Origin: Gammaproteobacteria bacterium
Lineage (GTDB): Bacteria; Pseudomonadota; Gammaproteobacteria; HK1
Assembly (NCBI GenBank): GCA_020444775.1
Contig: JAGRHX010000490.1
Location: 1-13,877, forward strand
Length of the DNA stretch: 13,877 nucleotides
Direction: 5' to 3'
Part shown: in pieces, positions 7,142 to 13,877 of the stretch
Layout: each line of letters begins with the position of its first letter
How positions within the stretch are numbered: the first letter of the stretch is position 1
Made by a program: the position numbers and the translations under genes
Notes under the pieces: generated by a model
The model's database searches: none
What the model saw: the letters and a program-made list of their open reading frames with translations, nothing else
Told to the model about the DNA's origin: nothing

Positions 7142-7435
7142 ATGCCCAAAGGCTATGTGATCGGACAGATCGACGTGCACGACCCGGATGCCTACGCCGA
7201 GTACCGCACACACACCCCCGCCTCGGTGGCCGAGTTCGGCGGCCGCTTCCTGGTCCGCGGCGGGGAGATGACCTCGCTGGAGGGCGAGCCACCACGTCCA
7301 CGCATCGTGGTCCTCGAATTCCCGAGTGTCGAGCAGGCCCAAGCCTGGTACACCTCACCCGGCTACAAGCAGCTCATACCGATTCGCCAAGGCGCTTCGG
7401 TGGGCAATCTGTTCCTGGTGTCCGGCGCCGACTGA
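7142..7435 (+). CDS. DUF1330 domain protein
   Basis: This 97-residue protein fits the DUF1330 family of small dimeric alpha/beta-barrel (ferredoxin-like) proteins. Supporting segments are 'YVIGQIDVHDPDAYAEY' (5-21), 'FGGRFLVRGG' (34-43), 'RIVVLEFPSVEQAQAWY' (57-73) and 'SPGYKQLIPIRQGAS' (75-89), all in the usual order and at the usual length. ATG 7142 is preceded by GAGG eight bases upstream, and the gene starts 52 bases after hyuB, so it is probably the last gene of the cupin-hyu operon. Biochemical function is not established for most of the family. Its place here suggests an accessory step or removal of a reactive product, which is inference only. Confidence 0.9.
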   Translation: MPKGYVIGQIDVHDPDAYAEYRTHTPASVAEFGGRFLVRGGEMTSLEGEPPRPRIVVLEFPSVEQAQAWYTSPGYKQLIPIRQGASVGNLFLVSGAD

Positions 7436-7516
7436 ACGCCGCGGCGTCGGTGTCAGCTTCGTCGCCTGACCTCGGGAACCAGGTAAGTTGAAATTCAGGC
7501 CGGGGGAAATTCTGGC
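7436..7516. other. Convergent intergenic spacer with a palindrome and a tandem repeat
   Basis: These 81 bases separate convergent genes. A perfect 12-base palindrome, ACGCCGCGGCGT, starts immediately after the DUF1330 stop (7436-7447). A hairpin candidate GTCAG/CTGAC follows (7452-7456 with 7466-7470). The segment GAAATTCAGGCC (7490-7501) is repeated 16 bases on as GAAATTCTGGCC (7506-7517), with one mismatch, ending on the GFA stop codon. No T-run marks a Rho-independent terminator on either strand, though one or both hairpins may serve the 3' ends. Confidence 0.45.
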
Positions 7517-8374
7517 CTAGGGCCGCGCGGCCGCAAACTGCGGCAGTCGGTCGGCGATCACGTACCAGTCGGCCTTCGACGCCACGAAGATGTTGGCCTG
7601 AGGCGGCAGGTCCGGCGCATTGTCCAGACAGCCGTAGGGGATCACGGCAATTCCCCGACCAGGATCGGCTCTCGGCACCGGCGAGCCGCAGCGACTACAG
7701 AAGGCCTGGGCGAAGAAGCGGGCCTGTGGCAGCTGATAGAGCGTCACCGCCTCCGAGCCGCGCAGCCAGCGGATCCCATCCAGCGTGGTGAATCCGTTGC
7801 TGGCAAAGGCGGCCGCGCGGGCCTTACGGCAGCGTGAGCAGTGGCAGTTGTGCGCCCAGGTGATGGGCGCGGTCAGCTCGAAAGCGACCGTGTCGCACTG
7901 GCAGCTACCGCGCACCGGGCGTTCGCTCGCCACCCTCGGGCGATCGGCGACGCGCGCCGGCGCCTTCGGAAAGGCATCGAAGCGACGCAGCCCGTCGTCG
8001 ATCGCGTACCACACCGCGCGCGAGGAGGCGAAGATGTGAATCTTCGCCACCAGCCGTGGATCCTGCCCCAGACAGCCGGCGGGCACGAAGACATGACCAT
8101 CCGGTGCCTGTCCTGGTACCACCGAGCCACAGCGCCCGCAGAAGCCGCGCTGGAAACCGGGCGAGGTCTGGTGACGCACCACGCAGCCCTCCCCGTCCAA
8201 CCAACGCAGCTGTGCCGGCTCGACGGCCATGTAGGTGGCAAACGCACTGCCGTGCATCTTCCTGCAGATGCTGCAATGACAGTGCGCCAGCGGTGTGAGC
8301 TCGCCCTCGATCCGCCAGCGCACACTGCCGCACAGACAGCTGCCCTCGAGCCCCTGATTGTCGCAGTCCTGCAT
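7517..8374 (-). CDS. GFA family protein with two tandem zinc-cysteine domains
   Basis: This 285-residue protein is built from two copies of the GFA/CENP-V domain, named after glutathione-dependent formaldehyde-activating enzyme. Each copy has the full cysteine set. Copy one has GSCLCGSV (Cys13, Cys15), CHCSICRK (Cys32, Cys34, Cys37) and FCGRCGS (Cys79, Cys82). Copy two has GSCQCDTV (Cys158, Cys160), CHCSRCRK (Cys177, Cys179, Cys182) and FCSRCGSPVP (Cys226, Cys229). Each copy ends in a similar 'IFxxS(R/K)A.WY' segment. Single-domain members are about 120-160 residues, so this is an internal duplication. AGGAG lies seven bases before ATG 8374. The gene follows the acyl-CoA dehydrogenase by 68 bases on the same strand. 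Glutathione-adduct or formaldehyde chemistry is the family name only; activity is unproven for most members. Confidence 0.93.
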   Translation of the reverse strand: MQDCDNQGLEGSCLCGSVRWRIEGELTPLAHCHCSICRKMHGSAFATYMAVEPAQLRWLDGEGCVVRHQTSPGFQRGFCGRCGSVVPGQAPDGHVFVPAGCLGQDPRLVAKIHIFASSRAVWYAIDDGLRRFDAFPKAPARVADRPRVASERPVRGSCQCDTVAFELTAPITWAHNCHCSRCRKARAAAFASNGFTTLDGIRWLRGSEAVTLYQLPQARFFAQAFCSRCGSPVPRADPGRGIAVIPYGCLDNAPDLPPQANIFVASKADWYVIADRLPQFAAARP

Positions 8375-8442
8375 CGTCTCTCTCCTGCCTGCGCTCTTCG
8401 CGATCGCTCACCGCGGGTCGACGCTGACCTTGGACAAAGCGG

Positions 8443-9678
8443 CTAGAGTTCCAGATCACCCTTGAACATGCGCTGAGCGATGGTTCGGGCGAGGATCTCG
8501 TTGGTACCATCGGCCACGTTCGCCTGCCGGGCCCGGGTATACGCCTCGTGCAGACCGAGCTCGTTGGTGAAGCCCATGGCACCGTGGGTCTGCATGGCCC
8601 GGTCGATCGCACGTGCCGCGGCCTGGACCGAATAGGACTTGGTCATCGACAGCTCCTTGACCGCCCGCTCACCACGGTCCAGTAGCTGGGCCACGTTGAT
8701 ACCCATCAGATGCGCGGCATGAATCTCGGTGGCGGCATCGGCGAGCGGAAAGGACACACCCTGGTACTCGGAGATGCTCTGCCCGAAGGCCTGACGCTGG
8801 CGCGCGTAGTCGACCGCCATCTCCAGCGCCCAACGCGCCAGTCCGACGGCGCGCGCGGAGTTGTAGATCCGCCCCATGGATACACCGAGCAGACCGATCC
8901 GAAAGCCCTCGTGCAGCTCTCCGACCAGCTGCCACGGCTCGACCTGCACGTCGTCGAGCAGGGTGATGCCCTCGTAGCCGCCGATGTGGCCGTGCATACG
9001 GATGATGCTCTCGACGTCGATTCCTGGACTGGCGGTAGGCACCAGGAACGCGCTGATACCACCCTGCTTGCGCGCGGCACGCTCAGGATCGGTCTGCGCG
9101 AACACGATGCTGTAATCCGCGATGGGGATATGCGTGGTCCAGATCTTGCGGCCGCTGATCCGCCAGCCACGATCGTTGGCCACGGCACGTGTCTTGAGCA
9201 TGGCCGCATCGGAGCCGGCGCCGGGCTCGGACATGCCAAAGCACATCATCGTCTCACCCGACATCATCCCCGGCAGGATGCGCTCGCGCGCCTCGCCCGT
9301 GACCTTTGCCAGCACCGGGCTGGGCCCGAAGGCCCAATGCGAGATGACGAAATCGCACAGCCAGTGGTGCGCGCCACAGAGCCGATAGACCCGCTCGATC
9401 AACGTGTAGTAGGCGAGCATGCCGAAGCCCGCGCCGCCCAGCGACTCCGGCACCGAGACGTTGTAGAAGCCGGCTCTGGCGGAGGCCATACGTACCGCGC
9501 GAATGTGCGCGATGACCTCGTCGCACAAACGTCCGTCCTCTCGGTAGGTGTTGCGTGGATTGTTGAGCAGGTCGTGATGCTTCTCGTGCCGCGCGATCAC
9601 CTCGGCGCGACAGAACGCTTCGACGGCGTCGGCGATCTGCCGCAGCTCATCGGGCAACTCGGCGGCAATAGCGGTCAT
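8443..9678 (-). CDS. Acyl-CoA dehydrogenase family protein
   Basis: This cytoplasmic FAD flavoenzyme would form the alpha,beta double bond of an acyl-CoA and pass electrons to electron-transfer flavoprotein. It has 411 residues from ATG 9678, which has an excellent ribosome-binding site (AGGAGG, seven bases upstream); longer starts lack one. The order is N-terminal helical domain, then the beta domain signature 'CFGMSEPGAGSDAAMLKT' (146-163) and 'KIWTT', then the C-terminal helical domain with 'RQAFGQSISEYQGVSFPLAD' and 'THGAMGFTNE'. Near the C-terminus, VADGTNEIL (388-396) occupies the place of the usual YEGTxEI, putting Asp390 where many members have the catalytic Glu. The alternative Glu position of isovaleryl-type enzymes also appears not to be Glu ('GVSMGRIYNSARA'). 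It is the first gene of a probable operon with the GFA gene. The acyl substrate cannot be predicted. Confidence 0.93.
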   Translation of the reverse strand: MTAIAAELPDELRQIADAVEAFCRAEVIARHEKHHDLLNNPRNTYREDGRLCDEVIAHIRAVRMASARAGFYNVSVPESLGGAGFGMLAYYTLIERVYRLCGAHHWLCDFVISHWAFGPSPVLAKVTGEARERILPGMMSGETMMCFGMSEPGAGSDAAMLKTRAVANDRGWRISGRKIWTTHIPIADYSIVFAQTDPERAARKQGGISAFLVPTASPGIDVESIIRMHGHIGGYEGITLLDDVQVEPWQLVGELHEGFRIGLLGVSMGRIYNSARAVGLARWALEMAVDYARQRQAFGQSISEYQGVSFPLADAATEIHAAHLMGINVAQLLDRGERAVKELSMTKSYSVQAAARAIDRAMQTHGAMGFTNELGLHEAYTRARQANVADGTNEILARTIAQRMFKGDLEL

Positions 9679-9792
9679 CGTGTTCCCTCCTCTCGCAAAG
9701 TGATCGACATAGAGCCAGGTCCACACAGGGCCGGACGCAAACCAGGGTCCCGACGCGGCTGCTTAGAGCAATCGCCGAGCAGCCGCCCGGGG

Positions 9793-9811
9793 TCGATATC
9801 GAAGACTCGAT
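9793..9811. repeat. Clustered palindromic half-sites TCGAT/ATCGA, possible operator
   Basis: TCGAT (9793-9797), ATCGA (9798-9802), a four-base spacer and TCGAT again (9807-9811) form two overlapping inverted repeats that share the middle arm. The site lies about 115-130 bases upstream of the acyl-CoA dehydrogenase start and touches a candidate -10 element. A TetR-type fatty-acid regulator would be a natural partner, but no such gene is in the window. Confidence 0.4.
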
Positions 9812-9838
9812 GATAGTGATTGTGGGGCGCACAGCGAA
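9810..9838 (-). promoter_or_regulatory. Weak candidate promoter for the acyl-CoA dehydrogenase/GFA operon
   Basis: Read on the minus strand, TTCGCT (9838-9833) and TATCAT (9815-9810) are separated by 17 bases, resembling sigma-70 -35 and -10 elements. The -10 is good and the -35 is poor (three of six). It would give a leader of about 120 bases before ATG 9678. Confidence 0.25.
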
Positions 9839-9909
9839 GCGCGGTGCGAGCGCACTCAAGGCAGGGATGGTGGTCGGCGCGCGCCCGGCTCTACGACCAG
9901 GGCATACAG

Positions 9910-9930
9910 CGACGCTGTAGACAGGCGTCG
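9910..9930. repeat. Imperfect hairpin 3' of tRNA-Pro
   Basis: CGACGCTG (9910-9917) can pair with CAGGCGTCG (9922-9930), with one bulged G and a TAGA loop. It begins 70 bases past the tRNA 3' end on the minus strand and is not followed by a T-run. It could end the tRNA transcript or be unrelated. Confidence 0.25.
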
Positions 9931-9999
9931 TAGATAGCCTGAGGAGTACTGATGCGAAGAAGTGGGAATTGACCGGCTCGGGACGCCCGGCGGTTCGAT

Positions 10000-10076
<77 letters not shown>

Positions 10077-10087
10077 ATCGAAGCCGC

Positions 10088-10093
10088 ATCATA
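10088..10093 (-). promoter_or_regulatory. Candidate -10 element for tRNA-Pro
   Basis: TATGAT on the minus strand ends 11 bases before the mature tRNA 5' end, a suitable distance for a short leader. The segment between is GC-rich at its start, as in stringently controlled promoters. I could not find a good -35 at 16-18 bases, so readthrough from merR may also contribute. Confidence 0.45.
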
Positions 10094-10174
10094 CCCGAGC
10101 CGGCATCGGTCGAATAGTGGGGCCGGGTAATGGAATGAGATCTGCTCTGAAGAAGGGCGGAATGTCGCGCCGTC

Positions 10175-10531
10175 TCAGCGCTTCAATATCATCAGCACCT
10201 CTTCCAGCTCCAGACGCAGCTGGCGGATGATCTGCTGACTCTGATTGACGTCGACCTTCGCGTCCTCGCCTGAGAGGCGTTGGCGCGCGCCACCAATGGT
10301 GAAGCCATGCTCGTACAGCAGGCTTCGAATCTGTCTGATGAGTATCACGTCCTGACGCTGGTAGTACCGGCGGTTGCCCCGCCGCTTCAATGGTTTGAGC
10401 TGCGGAAATTCCTGCTCCCAGTAGCGAAGCACGTGCGGCTTGACGCCACACAGGTCACTGACCTCACCGATGGTGAAATAGCGCTTCCCGGGGATAGCCG
10501 GCAGTTCACTGCTGCTCGACGGATCCAGCAT
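10175..10531 (-). CDS. MerR family transcriptional regulator (small, ihfA-linked type)
   Basis: This 118-residue DNA-binding protein has a winged helix-turn-helix at about 18-85: '[22 protein letters not shown]' in part, then '[14 protein letters not shown]' for the wing and '[16 protein letters not shown]'. The C-terminal 30 residues form a short helix for dimerisation, and there is no effector domain or metal-binding cysteine cluster. It matches the small MerR-like protein found directly after ihfA in many gammaproteobacteria, whose target is not generally known. ATG 10531 lies inside the end of ihfA, overlapping it by 26 bases, so translation is probably coupled. The gene is the last protein gene of the pheST-ihfA block before tRNA-Pro. 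Confidence 0.94.
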   Translation of the reverse strand: MLDPSSSSELPAIPGKRYFTIGEVSDLCGVKPHVLRYWEQEFPQLKPLKRRGNRRYYQRQDVILIRQIRSLLYEHGFTIGGARQRLSGEDAKVDVNQSQQIIRQLRLELEEVLMILKR

Positions 10532-10811
10532 ATGCTTCGACTCGTGCCTTTAGCTTTTGCCCGGGACGGAAGGTCACCACACGCCGTGCGGTAATCGGGA
10601 TCTCTTCACCCGTTTTGGGATTTCGTCCTGGTCGTTCGTTCTTGTTGCGCAGATCAAAGTTGCCGAATCCGGAAAGCTTGACCTGATCACCCGCCTCCAA
10701 AGCCGCGCGGACTTCTTCGAAAAACATCTCCACGAGCTCCTTGGCCTCACGCTTGTTGAGACCCAGTTCCTCGTAGAGCTTCTCAGCCATATCGGCCTTC
10801 GTAAGCGCCAC
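10506..10811 (-). CDS. ihfA: Integration host factor subunit alpha
   Basis: IHF alpha pairs with IHF beta to bend DNA sharply in recombination, replication and transcription. The 101 residues align along their full length with E. coli IHF alpha, including '[12 protein letters not shown]' (44-55) and the DNA-inserting arm '[18 protein letters not shown]' (62-79) with Pro65 at its tip. The start is GTG at 10811, chosen because it gives the canonical 'MALTKADM' N-terminus. Its ribosome-binding site (GAGGGG) lies inside the last codons of pheT, whose stop is one base before the GTG, so pheT and ihfA are translationally linked as in related bacteria. IHF alpha is often autoregulated; I did not identify a site. 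Confidence 0.98.
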   Translation of the reverse strand: MALTKADMAEKLYEELGLNKREAKELVEMFFEEVRAALEAGDQVKLSGFGNFDLRNKNERPGRNPKTGEEIPITARRVVTFRPGQKLKARVEAYAGSVEQQ

Positions 10812-10812
10812 T

Positions 10813-13185
10813 TTATCCCCTCAACGTGGCCCCAAGCACCGCTGCCAGGGTATCGACGATCTTGTTCTTGGCCGCATCAACCTCGCGGTCCTCTAGGGTG
10901 CGCGAAGGGGCCTGGAAGGTCAACCCCAATGCCAAGCTTTTCTTACCCGAATCAATACCTTCGCCACGATAGAGGTCAAATAGCTCTAACTCTTGTAGCA
11001 CATCGATCCCGGCCTGCGCAACGGCGTTCCTGAGCGCTTGAGCGGAGATCTGCTCGTCGACAACCAACGCCACGTCACGTCGCACCGAGGGAAAACGTGA
11101 CACGGCGTTGAACTGCGGCACACGGGCGGTGGTGATGGCATCGAAGTCGAGCTCCACCAGCGCCGGCACATGATTGAGCTTGAGCTGACGCACCTGCGCC
11201 GGGTGCAACATGCCAATCATTCCACAAGCGCGCTCGTCGATATAGATACGTGCGGCTTGTCCGGGATGCAGGGACTCGACGTCGAGCGGCTCGAAACGCA
11301 CCTCACCGGGTACCCGGTGCAGCATTGCCATCACGTCGGCCTTCAGATCGAAGAAGTCCACGGCCGCTGCCGGAAGATCCCAGTGACGCTCGTAGCGTGG
11401 TCCGTAGCTGAGCGCCGCCAGCCGTCGCGGCTGGCCATGCTCGTCGGCCGGCGCCGGGAATACGCGTCCATATTCGAACAGCTTGACCCTGCCCTGTTGG
11501 CGATGCTGGTTGTACAGCAATGCCGACAACAGGCCCGGCCACAGGCTGACGCGCATCACATCCATCTCCGACGAGATCGGATTGCTCAACGCCACGCTCA
11601 CCTGTCCCGGGAACAGGCTGCTCTGCAATCGACTGTCGACGAAGCTGTAGGTAATCGTCTCCTGATAGCCGCGAGCGATCAGCAGATCGCGGAGATGACG
11701 TTGTGAGACCTGTTCCTCGGGTCGCGCGAACATGCGCAGATCGCCGATTGGCGCCGCGTCGGCGAACGAATCGAAACCTTCGATCCGCGCGATCTCCTCG
11801 ATCAGATCCACCTCCAGCGCGATGTCGGGCCTGTAGCTCGGCGGCACGACCAGCCAGTCCGCGTCATCGCGAGCGACCTGCATGCCGAGCCGCGTGAGGA
11901 TGTCCTCGACCCGCGGCGCCGTGACCGCCTGACCGAGTATGCGCACGATACGCGAGGGCCGCAGACGGATGGACGGCTGCTTCGGCAAGCATGCATCGTC
12001 ATGGGTATCGACCAGGGGACCGGCCTCGCCGCCCGCGATCTCGAGCAGCAGCGCCGTGGCCCGCTCCACGGCCCGCATCTGTCCATCCGGACAGACGTTG
12101 CGCTCGAATCGATGCGAGGCGTCGGTGTGCAGCCCAAGTCGCCGCGCCTCCACCCGAATACGGTTCGGGTCGAACCAGGCACACTCGAAGAACACGTTTC
12201 GCGTCGAATCGCTGACCGCGGTGCCGGCGCCACCCATGATGCCGGCCAGGGCCACGGCCTTGGCCGCGTCGGCGATCACCAGGGACTCGCCGACCAGTGC
12301 CTGGACGCTGCCATCGAGCAGTTCGATGGACTCGCCCTCAGCTGCACGCCGCACGTGTATCGCGCCCTCGAGCTGGTCGAGGTCGAAGGCATGCATGGGC
12401 TGGCCCAGCTCGAGCATCACGTAGTTGGTGATATCGATGACCGGACCCAGGCTGCGCGATCCGGCCCGACGCAGGCGCTCCACCATCCATAGCGGAGTAC
12501 GGGCGCTCGGGTCGATGCCACGCACGACCCGTCCGACATAGCGCGGGCAATCCGACACGGCGTCCAGATGAACATCGAAGACCGCATCGCAGGCGGCCGG
12601 CACCGGCGCGATCTGAGGGCCGTCCAAGTCGACCGCGTTGAGCACGCTGACCTCGCGAGCTACGCCCAGCACGCTCAGACAGTCACCCCGGTTGGGGGTC
12701 AGGTCGATATCGATGATGCTGTCGTCGAGTCGAAGGTACTCGGACAATGGCGTGCCGACAGGCGCGTCCGCGGGCAGCTCTATCAGACCATCGGCATCGT
12801 CGCCCAGCCCGACCTCCGGCGCTGAGCAGAGCATGCCGGCCGACTCGACGCCGCGCAGGCTGGCCTTGCCAATCGTGCTGCCATTCGGCAGCTGCGTGCC
12901 CGGCAGCGCGAGCGGCGCCTTCAAGCCCTTACGGGCGTTGGGTGCGCCACAGACGATCTGGTGCAGGTCACCGGCACCGGTGCTCACCTGGCAGACTCTC
13001 AACCGGTCGGCGTCCGGATGCTGCGTGCATTCGACGATCTCCGCCACGAGCACGCCGCCGGGCACCTCACCCGCCGACTCGACACCGTCTACCTCCAGAC
13101 CGGCGCGGGTCAGCTGCTCCGCCAGCGCCTCTCCGGACAGCGGTGCCCGCACCCAGTCACGAAGCCATTGTTCGGATACTCTCAT
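10813..13185 (-). CDS. pheT: Phenylalanine--tRNA ligase subunit beta
   Basis: PheT is the large subunit of the cytoplasmic (alpha-beta)2 enzyme that charges tRNA-Phe; it holds the tRNA-binding and editing modules. Its 790 residues match the E. coli protein (795) from end to end. In order these are the start '[12 protein letters not shown]', an OB-fold tRNA-binding domain (about 39-148) with '[12 protein letters not shown]', the B3/B4 editing region containing '[18 protein letters not shown]', the B5 domain, the core with '[19 protein letters not shown]' and '[19 protein letters not shown]', and the C-terminal anticodon-binding FDX-ACB domain ending '[20 protein letters not shown]'. ATG 13185 is preceded by a purine-rich GGGAAGAGAG. 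No frameshift or missing segment is visible. It is separated from pheS by an unusually long 101-base spacer. Confidence 0.98.
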   Translation of the reverse strand: MRVSEQWLRDWVRAPLSGEALAEQLTRAGLEVDGVESAGEVPGGVLVAEIVECTQHPDADRLRVCQVSTGAGDLHQIVCGAPNARKGLKAPLALPGTQLPNGSTIGKASLRGVESAGMLCSAPEVGLGDDADGLIELPADAPVGTPLSEYLRLDDSIIDIDLTPNRGDCLSVLGVAREVSVLNAVDLDGPQIAPVPAACDAVFDVHLDAVSDCPRYVGRVVRGIDPSARTPLWMVERLRRAGSRSLGPVIDITNYVMLELGQPMHAFDLDQLEGAIHVRRAAEGESIELLDGSVQALVGESLVIADAAKAVALAGIMGGAGTAVSDSTRNVFFECAWFDPNRIRVEARRLGLHTDASHRFERNVCPDGQMRAVERATALLLEIAGGEAGPLVDTHDDACLPKQPSIRLRPSRIVRILGQAVTAPRVEDILTRLGMQVARDDADWLVVPPSYRPDIALEVDLIEEIARIEGFDSFADAAPIGDLRMFARPEEQVSQRHLRDLLIARGYQETITYSFVDSRLQSSLFPGQVSVALSNPISSEMDVMRVSLWPGLLSALLYNQHRQQGRVKLFEYGRVFPAPADEHGQPRRLAALSYGPRYERHWDLPAAAVDFFDLKADVMAMLHRVPGEVRFEPLDVESLHPGQAARIYIDERACGMIGMLHPAQVRQLKLNHVPALVELDFDAITTARVPQFNAVSRFPSVRRDVALVVDEQISAQALRNAVAQAGIDVLQELELFDLYRGEGIDSGKKSLALGLTFQAPSRTLEDREVDAAKNKIVDTLAAVLGATLRG

Positions 13186-13286
13186 CGCTCTCTTCCCAAC
13201 CCGCCGAGCCTCGGCTCACAATCGCGAAGCGTGCGCGCTGACACGCACCACGCACGCCAGTAGAACGAACGAGCCATCGCTCGCAA
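13186..13286 (-). promoter_or_regulatory. Structured spacer between pheS and pheT
   Basis: Read leftward, a hairpin candidate CGAGC-GATG-GCTCG (13283-13270) follows the pheS stop directly and is trailed by TTCGTTCT. A second pair, GCGTGC/GCACGC (13257-13252 with 13234-13229), spans a segment rich in GCGTG repeats. A third, GCCGAG-G-CTCGGC (13215-13203), lies just before the pheT ribosome-binding site. No ORF is credible here. The structures may tune pheT expression or mRNA stability. Confidence 0.4.

Positions 13287-13877
<591 letters not shown>

Larger units (their letters stand above)
9679..9999. other. 321-base non-coding region between the acyl-CoA dehydrogenase gene and tRNA-Pro
   Basis: No ORF here has protein-like composition or a credible start. 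The stretch holds the 5' region of the acyl-CoA dehydrogenase gene and the 3' flank of the tRNA. Visible elements are clustered TCGAT/ATCGA half-sites (9793-9811), a weak candidate promoter reading left (9810-9838) and an imperfect hairpin (9910-9930). I see no integrase remnant, no insertion-sequence end and no repeat of the tRNA 3' end. Confidence 0.6.

Noticed and set aside
8710..9813. Plus-strand ORF of 367 codons opposite the acyl-CoA dehydrogenase gene
   Set aside because: It is a shadow frame of a clear dehydrogenase, with no family motifs, no ribosome-binding site and low-complexity His/Gly/Asp/Arg content.
10120..10174. GGCG/CGCC stem followed by CTTCTTC after the merR-like gene as a terminator
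   Set aside because: A 4-base-pair stem with an interrupted pyrimidine tail is too weak to call, and the tRNA may be read through from this operon.

Overview
The window is GC-rich, densely coded DNA that looks like a gammaproteobacterial chromosome. The strongest evidence is the minus-strand block pheS-pheT-ihfA-merR followed by tRNA-Pro(GGG), an order known from Pseudomonas and relatives. The proteins of that block closely resemble their E. coli and Pseudomonas counterparts. I cannot name a genus.

Left end (1-2323): the 3' part of a zinc/manganese ABC permease (+) runs convergently, with a 9-base gap, into a periplasmic metal-binding protein of the ZnuA/TroA family (-). The start of the binding protein overlaps the stop of an unassigned 152-aa protein (-), which suggests one coupled transcript.

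Centre left (2324-7435): a divergent intergenic region with a perfect 12-base palindrome separates that pair from a plus-strand cluster. The cluster holds a cupin-fold protein, the two subunits of an ATP-dependent hydantoinase/oxoprolinase/ketone-carboxylase type enzyme (hyuA and hyuB, overlapping by one base), and a DUF1330 protein. It looks like a small catabolic operon whose substrate cannot be read from sequence.

Centre right (7436-9999): a probable two-gene minus-strand operon encodes an acyl-CoA dehydrogenase and a protein with two tandem GFA (CENP-V-like, zinc-cysteine) domains. A 321-base non-coding stretch lies upstream, with a clustered palindromic site and a candidate promoter.

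Right end (10000-13877): this is core translation and nucleoid machinery: tRNA-Pro(GGG), a MerR-like regulator, IHF alpha, PheT and the C-terminal part of PheS. The accessory genes begin on the 3' side of the tRNA, a typical junction between core and variable DNA, but no integrase or attachment repeat is visible.

I found no CRISPR array, insertion sequence, phage gene, toxin-antitoxin pair or defence system. Nothing here is clearly a new biological system. The items most worth a second look are the unassigned protein coupled to metal uptake, the altered metal-site motifs in the cupin and HyuB, the operator-like palindromes, and the structured spacers before hyuA and pheT.
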